11,580 bases of DNA from Candidatus Thorarchaeota archaeon MP11T_1 (GCA_002825515.1 PJET01000199.1:1-11580), one strand, 5' to 3'; positions 1 to 6,071 are shown, numbered from the stretch's first letter. The notes: generated from the sequence alone by a model not told the origin. Program-made: numbers and translations.

Positions 1-52
1 TAGGATTGGTAACCTATTTCTGTAAGATGCGTTGCAACTTAGAAGATCGTGA

Positions 53-163
53 CATTCAGGACAAAGACAGAAACCTTTCGAGGTAGGGACTGCAAAGGAA
101 AAACGGATCGAGGACCTCGAGAAGGAGCGATTGAAGAGAGAAGAAGATGAGATGAGGGGTTGA
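53..163 (+). CDS. possible C-terminal end of an unidentified gene (5' edge)
   Basis: A reading frame open from 53 ends with TGA at 161-163 and has no ATG. Its last 22 or so residues are almost entirely charged (Lys, Arg, Glu, Asp around an IEDLEKERLKREEDE core), which is typical of a solvent-exposed helical or coiled-coil tail. Upstream this frame has stops at 23-25 and 50-52. A different frame open from position 3 to about 83 carries two Cys (CKMRC), so a true gene would need an indel near position 50. A nine-T run follows 20 bp after the stop, which fits the end of a transcript. No family can be named. It may also be spurious. Confidence 0.25.
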   Translation, partial: HSGQRQKPFEVGTAKEKRIEDLEKERLKREEDEMRG

Positions 164-183
164 CCGAATAAGCCCCCTCCATC

Positions 184-192
184 TTTTTTTTT
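184..192 (+). terminator. T-tract terminator candidate
   Basis: Nine consecutive T residues lie 20 bp after the stop of the rightward tail ORF. Archaeal RNA polymerase terminates at such T-tracts without needing a hairpin. The run overlaps the stop codon (191-193) of the converging carbamoyltransferase gene. Confidence 0.4.
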
Positions 193-1243
193 ACATTATA
201 GCAGCCATTAGGGCTTTCTGTGCGTGCATTCTGTTGCCCGCTTCATCAAAGACAATGCTCTGAGGTCCATCAATTACCTCATCAGTGACCTCCATGCCAC
301 GGTCTGCAGGAAGACAGTGCATATAGATTGCCTTTGATGTCAAGTCCATCTTAGCCTGATCACAGATCCACGACTTATTCTTGCGTGCGTATTCTAAAGC
401 CAGTTTCTTGTCTGGCTCGGGAGGACCACCCCACGGACCTGGCAATGCAGCTCGGGCTGTCCAACTCTTAGGATAGACCACTTGGGCACCCTCGAATGCC
501 TCTTTCATATTGTCAGTTTCCTCAAAACTTCCTCCATATTGGTCAGCATTCTTCTTGCAATATTCGATTATCTTGTCATCAAGCTCGAATCCCTTTGGTC
601 TTGCGAAAACAACATCCATCCCCATCTTGGTGGCACTCAGAACACAGCTCTGCGGCACAGCGAGCGGTTTGAGACCTTCACTAAAAGCCCATGACATGAC
701 GTACTTCTTGCCCTGAAACTTACCTACATGCTCATCTACAGCTTGAATATCTGCCAATGCTTGACATGGGTGATACACATCATCCTCCATATTTATAACA
801 GGAATCTTGGCCCATTTGGCAAACTCCTGTAGTGTGCGATGACCTCGTCCGTATTGCCACTTAGCGGCGTCTCCATAAAGCCTGATAGCAATCGCATCGC
901 CCATTTCATCGAGGACTCGTGCAACATCCGCAATTCTCTCGGTCTTGTATGCCTCTTCATCCTCTGGGAGCGCAGGAACATAGATGTCCTGGGGAGATAG
1001 GAAGTGTGCATGACCCCCTAACTGTGTCATACCTCCCTCGAAGCTATTCCTTGTTCGTAGTGACCTATTGAAGAAAATCATGAAAAGCGTTCTATCACGA
1101 AGTATGTCCGAAGTAGATACTCTATCTTTGTACTTCTTCTTCAAATCCTTTGCTGCATCTATTAGCGTTTTAAGATCTTCTTGTGACCATGACTGGGTCT
1201 CTAGCCAGTCTCTACCCTTGAATATACCAACATATGATGTCAT
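191..1243 (-). CDS. aspartate/ornithine carbamoyltransferase-family protein (knotted/YgeW- or acetylornithine-like)
   Basis: This 350-residue protein has the two-domain layout and length of the ATCase/OTCase superfamily, which transfers the carbamoyl group of carbamoyl phosphate to an amine. The carbamoyl-phosphate loop is SLRTR at residues 61-65, followed by NSFE. The second phosphate/carbamoyl site is HPCQALAD at 158-165. The ornithine-side HCLPAD motif is at 309-314. The C-terminal helix carries the conserved R-x-HAQKALM signature (about 338-346). The stretch MSWAFSEGLKPLAVPQS (about 183-199) and YPKSW (257-261) resemble the knotted subgroup (YgeW and N-acetyl/N-succinylornithine carbamoyltransferases) more than plain OTCase, so the acceptor amine is uncertain. 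No arginine or carbamoyl-phosphate genes lie in the window. A TATA-like ATTTTTTAT at 1280-1288 (minus) lies about 40 bp before the start. Family membership is confident; substrate is not. Confidence 0.9.
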   Translation of the reverse strand: MTSYVGIFKGRDWLETQSWSQEDLKTLIDAAKDLKKKYKDRVSTSDILRDRTLFMIFFNRSLRTRNSFEGGMTQLGGHAHFLSPQDIYVPALPEDEEAYKTERIADVARVLDEMGDAIAIRLYGDAAKWQYGRGHRTLQEFAKWAKIPVINMEDDVYHPCQALADIQAVDEHVGKFQGKKYVMSWAFSEGLKPLAVPQSCVLSATKMGMDVVFARPKGFELDDKIIEYCKKNADQYGGSFEETDNMKEAFEGAQVVYPKSWTARAALPGPWGGPPEPDKKLALEYARKNKSWICDQAKMDLTSKAIYMHCLPADRGMEVTDEVIDGPQSIVFDEAGNRMHAQKALMAAIM

Positions 1244-1279
1244 AATTAATCACGCTGAGCAGTTAAAATCTACAGTAGG

Positions 1280-1288
1280 ATAAAAAAT
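1280..1288 (-). promoter_or_regulatory. TATA-like promoter of the carbamoyltransferase gene
   Basis: On the minus strand an ATTTTTTAT element is preceded by a purine-rich GAAAGGGGCA that could serve as the BRE. Transcription would start near 1258, giving a leader of about 15 nt. This is inferred from spacing only. Confidence 0.4.
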
Positions 1289-1390
1289 TGCCCCTTTCTA
1301 GTGTTTGACTATTGCGACTATTATACTGCTATTCTAACAACCCCTCTTACCCAGATTCTCTAATGAATTCTATTTACGCCATTCAAAACC

Positions 1391-1409
1391 TCCTAATTAG
1401 GAATATATA
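1391..1409 (+). promoter_or_regulatory. palindromic operator candidate abutting a TATA box
   Basis: TCCTAATTAGGA (1391-1402) is a perfect 12 bp palindrome that runs directly into an AATATATAG TATA-like box (about 1402-1409). The box lies about 38 bp before the ATG at 1443, giving a predicted leader of roughly 13 nt. The palindrome occupies the BRE position, where a dimeric repressor would block TFB/TBP. A chance occurrence cannot be excluded. Confidence 0.4.
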
Positions 1410-1442
1410 GTAAATTGCTCAGTGTGATGTGGTTGTTGAGGA

Positions 1443-2045
1443 ATGACGGATCAGTTAGAGCTCATGGTCAAATATCTCGTCCATTTGCAGTTCTACTCTG
1501 AGGAAGAGAATGTCCTCTTTAGCCGTGACAAGAAACATCGACTCTCGATAAAGGGTATCGGCCCGATTGTTTTGGCATTCGAAGAGGAATTTAAAAGTCA
1601 CCTGCATTTAATCAGAAAGAAGGAGTTTCGTGCATTCCTCGATGCTATTGCTAAAAAAGTTCCTTTTGATGTTGAATCTGTTCTTCTTCAATTCAATGAT
1701 AGTGTGCGAGAACTTGGGAGTCACAATCTCACTGATGAGTTGTCTGCAAATTTCCTTATTGGACCAATCAGACAATCTCTTCAGGTAAGAGAGTTTGAAG
1801 CTTGTATGTATGAGGTCAGAAAAGAAGCAATAGAGCGTTTGGGAACAAATGATGCTAAGATGCTTGTTGATAATCGAATCTCTGAGTTCTATTCTACGAA
1901 CGAGTTTTCTGTAGCAATGCTTCACAATCTTGCTTTGCTCAATCTTTTAACTTCGCTCTATGGTACAGAAGAAACTCAGGATAGAGTAAATCTAATACTA
2001 GAGCAATTCTGTGAGGAGTTAATTACCAAACTTTCCAAGAAATAG
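1443..2045 (+). CDS. uncharacterised helical protein, 200 aa
   Basis: I do not recognise a family. The protein is 200 residues, rich in Leu, Glu and Lys, with no hydrophobic segment long enough for a membrane helix and no signal peptide, so it should be cytosolic and mostly alpha-helical. Two Cys (in EACMYEV and EQFCEEL) are not in a metal-binding spacing. A GIGPIV stretch near residues 38-43 is the only glycine-containing loop of note. The ATG at 1443 is supported by a TATA-like box about 38 bp upstream and a weak GAGG just before the start. The next gene follows 70 bp later on the same strand and could be co-transcribed. Codon usage and reading-frame integrity look ordinary, so it is probably a real gene. 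Confidence 0.7.
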   Translation: MTDQLELMVKYLVHLQFYSEEENVLFSRDKKHRLSIKGIGPIVLAFEEEFKSHLHLIRKKEFRAFLDAIAKKVPFDVESVLLQFNDSVRELGSHNLTDELSANFLIGPIRQSLQVREFEACMYEVRKEAIERLGTNDAKMLVDNRISEFYSTNEFSVAMLHNLALLNLLTSLYGTEETQDRVNLILEQFCEELITKLSKK

Positions 2046-2051
2046 AATATG

Positions 2052-2066
2052 GATATTGACAATATC
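2052..2066. promoter_or_regulatory. interrupted palindrome between two unknown genes
   Basis: GATATTG and CAATATC are exact reverse complements separated by one A, making a 15 bp symmetric site. It lies 6 bp after the stop of the upstream gene and about 50 bp before the ATG at 2116. It could be an operator for the downstream gene; no function is shown. Confidence 0.3.
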
Positions 2067-2115
2067 TCAGTCGCAAGACACAAAATTCATGTGGAAAAAT
2101 GAAGACTAAATATTC

Positions 2116-2676
2116 ATGGTGCGTCGAGGGAGATTTCGTGTATTTGTAGTTATAATAATGTCAATCTGTGTTGCCACAATACTAGTTGGAGAGATTTTCA
2201 TTCTAAACTATCTCCAGAAACCTCATCAGCTGACTCCAATCGGACCAGCTTCTGAAATTCCAAGCACAGAAATTATAGCTATTCAAGCAGGAAGTCTTGT
2301 ATTTTCTATTGTACCAGAATTCTCGACTTATAGTTTTCATAGTGGAGCTAAAGGTGTAAATATCAGATTGGATGTAACAGTCACAAATATTGGTCCTAAT
2401 CCTATTGATGATTTGAAATTTCATAAAATGACTGTCTACTGGGAAAATGGAGAAGCAAACTTCACCTCAGCAGTTAAACCTATGATGAACTATACAATAG
2501 ATCCCTCCCAATCAATTGAAGATGAATTAAGAAATGAATACGAATGGCCTGGAATACCTAGCTATCTCTGTTGGAGTGATGGGAAAGCGTATGCGAGATT
2601 ATTACTGACGTATAATTCCACACTAACATATATCCTTACAACTGCATTAAATTGGGTAATGAATTTGGTTGAATGA
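2116..2676 (+). CDS. membrane-anchored protein with extracellular beta-sandwich-like domain
   Basis: This is an unrecognised 186-residue protein. The N-terminus is positively charged (VRRGRFR) and followed by one strongly hydrophobic segment at about residues 9-31, giving an N-in anchor or an uncleaved signal. No lipobox Cys is seen. The rest (about 40-186) is predicted extracellular. It contains the phrase LDVTVTNIGPNPIDDLKF near 85-102, typical of CARDB-like or other beta-sandwich domains of archaeal surface proteins. Three N-glycosylation sequons (NFT, NYT, NST) fit an outward location. The C-terminal 20 residues are again fairly hydrophobic. An in-frame stop at 2107-2109 makes ATG 2116 the earliest possible start. 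It may be co-transcribed with the gene ending at 2045. Function is unknown. Confidence 0.7.
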   Translation: MVRRGRFRVFVVIIMSICVATILVGEIFILNYLQKPHQLTPIGPASEIPSTEIIAIQAGSLVFSIVPEFSTYSFHSGAKGVNIRLDVTVTNIGPNPIDDLKFHKMTVYWENGEANFTSAVKPMMNYTIDPSQSIEDELRNEYEWPGIPSYLCWSDGKAYARLLLTYNSTLTYILTTALNWVMNLVE

Positions 2677-2862
2677 TTGTTTGAATTATTGCTTCGGATA
2701 TTTGAAAATAGTATACGAGCAGAGCTAGCCGCCAGGAATCGTGGGGTAATAAATTAAGGTTTTGAGTTTTTTTTTGTATTCCGGGAAACTCATTCTGTCG
2801 GAGTGGCTCTGCTCTAGGATTCCTCATGTACATAGTAAAATATGGAATCGAGTAACACATGG
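2677..2862. other. convergent intergenic region with inverted repeats and a T-tract
   Basis: No credible coding frame was found. GAGCAGAGC (2717-2725) pairs perfectly with GCTCTGCTC (2806-2814), and AGGAATC (2734-2740) pairs with GATTCCT (2818-2824). The two pairings cross, so both together would form a pseudoknot-like fold. A nine-T run (2767-2775) lies inside. It may be just the shared 3' region of two converging genes, or a small RNA. Confidence 0.35.
2767..2775 (+). terminator. T-tract terminator candidate
   Basis: Nine T residues lie about 90 bp after the stop of the membrane-anchored protein gene (2676), on its strand and before the converging Nudix gene. This is consistent with archaeal intrinsic termination. 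Confidence 0.4.
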
Positions 2863-3453
2863 TCAGATATTCAGCTCATCAAGACGTTTAAAGAACTCAC
2901 GCGTTAAGAAAGCGCGATACTTGAATCCACCCCATCCTGAATCGTCCATAAGCTGGGATACCTCACCCTGTAATTGCTCACGGGTCATCGTAGTTACATC
3001 AAAAATCTCTCTAGTGTCTACTGGTTTCATTTCACCATCAATAGGTTTTGCCAGAAAAACAAGAGACCTCCAAGGAATTGTACGATCTTTGCAAACAACA
3101 TTGAGTCTTAGGTCTAGAACAAAACGAGTCAGTTGAATAACTAGCCCAGTTTCTTCATGCATCTCACGGATAGCAGCATCTTCAAGAGGTTCGCCAATAG
3201 ATGCGCCTCCAGATGGAGCCCTATAGATTCCTGTTCTTGCGTATTGTGGTTTCTGAATTACCACATAATTTCCGTCATCCTGTCGAATGAAACATGTAAT
3301 GTCATGCAGTCTGCCCTTTGACTCTGTACGCTTCACGAGAGCGCACTCAAAGTCAAGAAAGTCTGTGGTGAACTCATTTGGCTTGGGTCTGCCATATTTC
3401 TCTATTAGAGTTGCCAACTCGTTATCATTGATATCGTTCAGAAGACTCGCCAT
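2863..3453 (-). CDS. Nudix hydrolase
   Basis: Nudix enzymes hydrolyse nucleoside diphosphates linked to another group, for example ADP-ribose, NAD(H) or oxidised NTPs, using metal ions. The complete Nudix box is visible: G82, five residues, E88, seven residues, then R96-E97-M-H-E100-E101-T-G103-L104, so all metal-ligand Glu positions are intact. The preceding IYRAPSGG (76-83) is the usual lead-in strand. The protein has 196 residues, longer than a minimal Nudix domain, with about 50 extra N-terminal residues and a C-terminal segment containing SGWGGFKYR. The substrate cannot be read from sequence. The divergent neighbour is a macro-domain gene, which makes an ADP-ribose-type substrate attractive (inference). 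ATG 3453 has a TTTATG box 25 bp upstream, suggesting a leaderless mRNA. Confidence 0.92.
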   Translation of the reverse strand: MASLLNDINDNELATLIEKYGRPKPNEFTTDFLDFECALVKRTESKGRLHDITCFIRQDDGNYVVIQKPQYARTGIYRAPSGGASIGEPLEDAAIREMHEETGLVIQLTRFVLDLRLNVVCKDRTIPWRSLVFLAKPIDGEMKPVDTREIFDVTTMTREQLQGEVSQLMDDSGWGGFKYRAFLTREFFKRLDELNI

Positions 3454-3475
3454 CAGAAAATGCGAGATTATGAGG

Positions 3476-3481
3476 CATAAA
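3476..3481 (-). promoter_or_regulatory. TATA-like box of the Nudix gene
   Basis: On the minus strand CTTTATGC places a TTTATG element centred about 25 bp before the ATG at 3453, the spacing expected for a leaderless archaeal transcript. It is partly inside the 9+9 bp inverted repeat at 3479-3502. Confidence 0.5.
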
Positions 3482-3502
3482 GGTTGTGGGACAACAACCT
3501 TT
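3479..3502. promoter_or_regulatory. inverted repeat, operator candidate shared by Nudix and macro genes
   Basis: AAAGGTTGT (3479-3487) and ACAACCTTT (3494-3502) are exact reverse complements with a 6 bp spacer. The left arm overlaps the Nudix TATA-like box, and the whole site lies about 16 bp upstream of the macro-gene TATA box. A bound dimer would be placed to repress the Nudix gene and to repress or activate the macro operon. The octamer GGTTGTGG from the left arm recurs at 3539-3546. Confidence 0.5.
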
Positions 3503-3517
3503 TACGAAAATGATTCC

Positions 3518-3525
3518 ATATATCT
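3518..3525 (+). promoter_or_regulatory. TATA box of the macro-domain operon
   Basis: ATATATCT lies in the A/T-rich stretch CCATATATCTATA. With the usual distance of about 25 bp, transcription would begin near 3546. That is beyond the first in-frame ATG (3535) and just before the second (3550), so this element decides the start choice for the macro gene. Confidence 0.5.
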
Positions 3526-3549
3526 ATACTCTAAATGGGGTTGTGGTTC

Positions 3550-4077
3550 ATGGAGAAAATAGTAGGTGATATCTTGGTCAAGACCTACATTGGGGATATT
3601 ACTGACCTAGCTGTAGATGCAATAGCCAATGCTGCTAATTCTGATCTTTGGATGGGGTCAGGAGTTGCAGGAGCTATCAAATCAAAAGGTGGTCAGCAGA
3701 TAGAGGATGAAGCTCTATCTATGGGTCCAATCAGACCTGGTGAGGCAGTCATGACAACTGCTGGGGCACTTCCATCGAAATACGTGATCCATTGTGCTGG
3801 AATGCCGCCAGGTGGGAGAGCAACATATTGGAAAGTTTTGGCATCAGTTCAAGCTGCTCTCAACATAGCATCAGACCATAATCTGACTTCAATAGCATTT
3901 CCAGCGATTGGTGCAGGAGTAGGTGGTCTCACTGAAGAACAGTCTGCAAAAGCAATTATTGATGGAATTATCCAATATGTTCGGAAGCCTCGTTCAGTGA
4001 AAGAAATAACCCTTGTAGGTTTTAACAAATATACCTGTGAATGTTTCAATAGTGCAATTAATGAATGTGAGGAGTAA
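3550..4077 (+). CDS. macro-domain protein (ADP-ribose binding or hydrolysing)
   Basis: Macro domains bind ADP-ribose, and many remove it from proteins, nucleic acids or O-acetyl-ADP-ribose. The 175-residue product is a single macro domain: GDIT at residues 15-18, the NAAN motif at 27-30, the phosphate-loop GSGVAGAI at 36-43, and the second phosphate loop FPAIGAGVGG at 117-126. All are intact, so ligand binding is expected. Whether it hydrolyses ADP-ribose bonds is not settled by sequence. I start at ATG 3550 because the TATA box at 3518-3525 predicts transcription from about 3546. An upstream in-frame ATG at 3535 would add five residues (MGLWF) outside the fold. The stop is followed 5 bp later by a second macro-like gene, and a Nudix gene diverges upstream, suggesting a shared ADP-ribose-related role. 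Confidence 0.92.
   Translation: MEKIVGDILVKTYIGDITDLAVDAIANAANSDLWMGSGVAGAIKSKGGQQIEDEALSMGPIRPGEAVMTTAGALPSKYVIHCAGMPPGGRATYWKVLASVQAALNIASDHNLTSIAFPAIGAGVGGLTEEQSAKAIIDGIIQYVRKPRSVKEITLVGFNKYTCECFNSAINECEE
4069..4074 (+). promoter_or_regulatory. Shine-Dalgarno for the GTG-initiated downstream gene
   Basis: GAGGAG lies within the last codons of the macro gene, 8 nt before the GTG at 4083. It supports that non-ATG start and translation from the same mRNA. Confidence 0.55.
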
Positions 4078-4082
4078 GAGTC

Positions 4083-4553
4083 GTGGAAGGATGGTCTCTA
4101 GGAAACCTCAGTGTCAAAGTTGAACTAGGGCATAGGGATGATTCAGATATTGATGTAGTAGTGAAGACTAAAGATATTAGACTTGGAAATGAAGTAACAA
4201 GTATAACCGTCCAAGAGGGAAGCAACGCTTCAGGGGTCCTCTACTGGCCAGGTATCACATTAGAAAACCCAAATCGTCGTTCAGCAATTTACACCACGGC
4301 ACTGTGGGCTCTGGAAACGGCAATTAGTCTAAAGGCTAGAAAAGTTGGATTCTTCACTATGGGACTTGAAGTTTCACGAATTCCAAGTTGGGAAGTTGCT
4401 GAGGAAATTGTAAAAGCAATTGCGAGCCATTCAAAGGCTGATTGCGAAATTACCAATGTGTTGTTGATTGCTAGTTCACCTATTCAACTAAGCTCATTTC
4501 AATTTGCATTGAATAATATTGCATCGATATCAAAGGAACAATCTATATCTTGA
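4083..4553 (+). CDS. divergent macro-domain-like protein lacking ligand motifs
   Basis: This 156-residue protein starts at GTG behind a GAGGAG ribosome-binding site, 5 bp after the macro gene, so the two are almost certainly co-transcribed. Read alongside its neighbour it follows the same order. LGNLSVKVELG (6-16) matches VGDILVKTYIG; a central helix ALWALETAISLKARKVGFF matches AALNIASDHNLTSIAFP; and PSWEVAEEIVKAI matches TEEQSAKAIIDGI. A final strand and helix (ITNVLLIAS, then FQFALNN) also correspond. Yet the ligand signatures are gone: GDIT becomes GHRD, NAAN becomes KTKD, the GSGVAGAI loop is absent, and FPAIGAG becomes FFTMGLE. I infer a duplicated, degenerated macro fold with a different ligand or a structural/regulatory role. 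A structure comparison could overturn this. Its 3' end overlaps the converging flavoprotein gene by 11 bp. Confidence 0.75.
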   Translation: MEGWSLGNLSVKVELGHRDDSDIDVVVKTKDIRLGNEVTSITVQEGSNASGVLYWPGITLENPNRRSAIYTTALWALETAISLKARKVGFFTMGLEVSRIPSWEVAEEIVKAIASHSKADCEITNVLLIASSPIQLSSFQFALNNIASISKEQSIS

Positions 4554-5892
4554 GTCTACGTCGAGCCGCATCCGCAGATGAAACCAATGGATCCCAAGTA
4601 TCGCAAATCGCTGGAGCGTAACAATTCTCAAAATCAAACAATTCAGCTGCATCAATATCTTGCTGTATTCCTAATGTTAGAACATTGAGACGCATTGCGG
4701 CATCCTCTTCACCAACAAGCTGACCTCCCACAAGCTTTCCAGTTTCTTTGTTATAGAATGTCTTGAGCTTGAGCTCTTTGCCTCCAATATAGTAAGGAGG
4801 TTTTGTGCTGCCTTTCATTGAACCTTTTACTATGGGAATCTCAAACCTACTTGCCATATCTTCTGTAAATCCTGTGCTTGCAATCTCAATACCAAAGAGC
4901 TTTGTGACCTTTGCTCCAACAATACCAGGAAATGCAGCATTTCCTCCAGCTGCATTTATCCCAGCAACACGAGCTTGTCTTACTGCGACTGTGCCCAATC
5001 CTCCAGCCATGGGCTTACGAGTGATGAATTCGAAGTTTTCCGCACAGTCGCCGCATGCATAGACTTGATCAAGTTTTGTCATCATTTTTTCGTTGGTTTT
5101 GATTCCTCTAGTAGTCCCAATCTCGACACCCATTTTTTCAGCAAGTCCTGTGACAGGTCTTACTCCTGTAGCGACGACTACAAAATCTGCAGGGATTTCC
5201 GATACTTGCTCGGTTTCACGATTCTTAACCACAACTGTTTCCGGGGTGTCTTTGCCTGTAATTTGTTGCGCTGCTGTATTGTTTAGAATCTTCAGACCAT
5301 GTTCTATACAATGTTCTTCTACAATTGCAGCCATATCTGGGTCAACCATTGCCAGTAGTATATGTGGAAGGAATTCAACCACTGTGACATCAAGTCCACA
5401 TTCATGGAAAGCCTCTGCTGCTTCCATTCCTACAAGACCTCCGCCGATGATAACTGCCTTCTTGGCCTTCTCAGCTTCTGTGAATAGTGCTTTTGCGTCA
5501 TCAAGTGTTCGCAAACCATAGACTCGTTTCTTATCAAGCCCTTTGATTGGAGGGTCCGCATTCTCAGCACCAGTAGCAAATATCAATGCATCATAGTTTT
5601 GCTGTCCCCCCTCGAAAACAATCTCTTTCGATTTGTGATCAATGTCAGTCACAGTCACACCTAGATTTGCATTGATCTTCAGTGCACCCCAGTTATCTGG
5701 AGGCATTAACACTAAGTCCTCAAATGCACCGACTTTTCCTGAGATTGTATAGGGAAGTCCACATCTGGAGTATTGGGAATACAGCTCCGTATTGAAGACG
5801 GTGATCTCGACTTTCCTATTGAATTTCCTTGCTTGCAGAGCCGCGGTAGCACCAGCTGCTCCACATCCGATGATGGCAATGTTGTCGACCAT
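4543..5892 (-). CDS. CoA-disulfide reductase-like FAD-dependent pyridine nucleotide-disulfide oxidoreductase
   Basis: This 449-residue flavoprotein belongs to the CoA-disulfide reductase/NADH oxidase/NADH-dependent persulfide reductase group. An N-terminal FAD dinucleotide fold (IIGCGAAG, 7-14) is followed by the single redox Cys44 in SRCGLPY, the position of the active-site Cys in this group. A second Rossmann fold for NAD(P)H is IIGGGLVGMEAAE (148-160), and YACGDC at 278-283 closes the FAD site. The C-terminal dimerisation domain has PYYIGG (366-371) and CYAPA (424-428), equivalent to the two catalytic Tyr regions of CoA-disulfide reductase. No rhodanese domain is fused. The start is set at 5892 because a strong AGGAGGTC lies 8 nt upstream and the FAD motif begins seven residues in. 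The frame remains open to 6036, but those 48 residues have no family character. Its exact electron acceptor is uncertain. Confidence 0.92.
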   Translation of the reverse strand: MVDNIAIIGCGAAGATAALQARKFNRKVEITVFNTELYSQYSRCGLPYTISGKVGAFEDLVLMPPDNWGALKINANLGVTVTDIDHKSKEIVFEGGQQNYDALIFATGAENADPPIKGLDKKRVYGLRTLDDAKALFTEAEKAKKAVIIGGGLVGMEAAEAFHECGLDVTVVEFLPHILLAMVDPDMAAIVEEHCIEHGLKILNNTAAQQITGKDTPETVVVKNRETEQVSEIPADFVVVATGVRPVTGLAEKMGVEIGTTRGIKTNEKMMTKLDQVYACGDCAENFEFITRKPMAGGLGTVAVRQARVAGINAAGGNAAFPGIVGAKVTKLFGIEIASTGFTEDMASRFEIPIVKGSMKGSTKPPYYIGGKELKLKTFYNKETGKLVGGQLVGEEDAAMRLNVLTLGIQQDIDAAELFDFENCYAPAICDTWDPLVSSADAARRRLKI

Positions 5893-5900
5893 ATTGCTTA

Positions 5901-5908
5901 GACCTCCT
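5901..5908 (-). promoter_or_regulatory. strong Shine-Dalgarno deciding the flavoprotein start
   Basis: On the minus strand AGGAGGTC lies 8 nt before the ATG at 5892. It is the best ribosome-binding site in the window and argues against the longer reading frame beginning at 6036. Confidence 0.75.
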
Positions 5909-5973
5909 GAATGCCTGATTTCGCGATTACATACGCGGGTCTTTAGGTTATCGGTGGACAGCTCGCCCAGAAT

Positions 5974-5984
5974 CGATAAAAGGG
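5974..5984 (-). promoter_or_regulatory. TATA-like promoter of the flavoprotein gene
   Basis: On the minus strand CCCTTTTATCG contains a TTTTATC element. Transcription would start near 5952, giving a roughly 60 nt leader that holds the Shine-Dalgarno. It lies in the 179 bp divergent spacer (5893-6071). No equally clear box was found for the rightward gene at 6072. Confidence 0.4.
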
Positions 5985-6071
5985 TGAATGACAATGGCTG
6001 CTGACTGCAATGCCAATGTTTCTCTTCTGGAAGCAAGAGACTGGTTTGTGTGATTTAGGGAGTAATACGAT

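Noticed and set aside
1307..1330. Imperfect 9-nt direct repeats (GACTATTGC, GACTATTAT, ACTGCTATT)
   Set aside because: They are only two and a half degenerate units in A/T-rich spacer, with no relation to a promoter element; chance is sufficient.
4805..5521. Three rightward frames antisense to the flavoprotein gene
   Set aside because: The opposite strand encodes a complete, motif-bearing oxidoreductase; these are shadows with no start signals.
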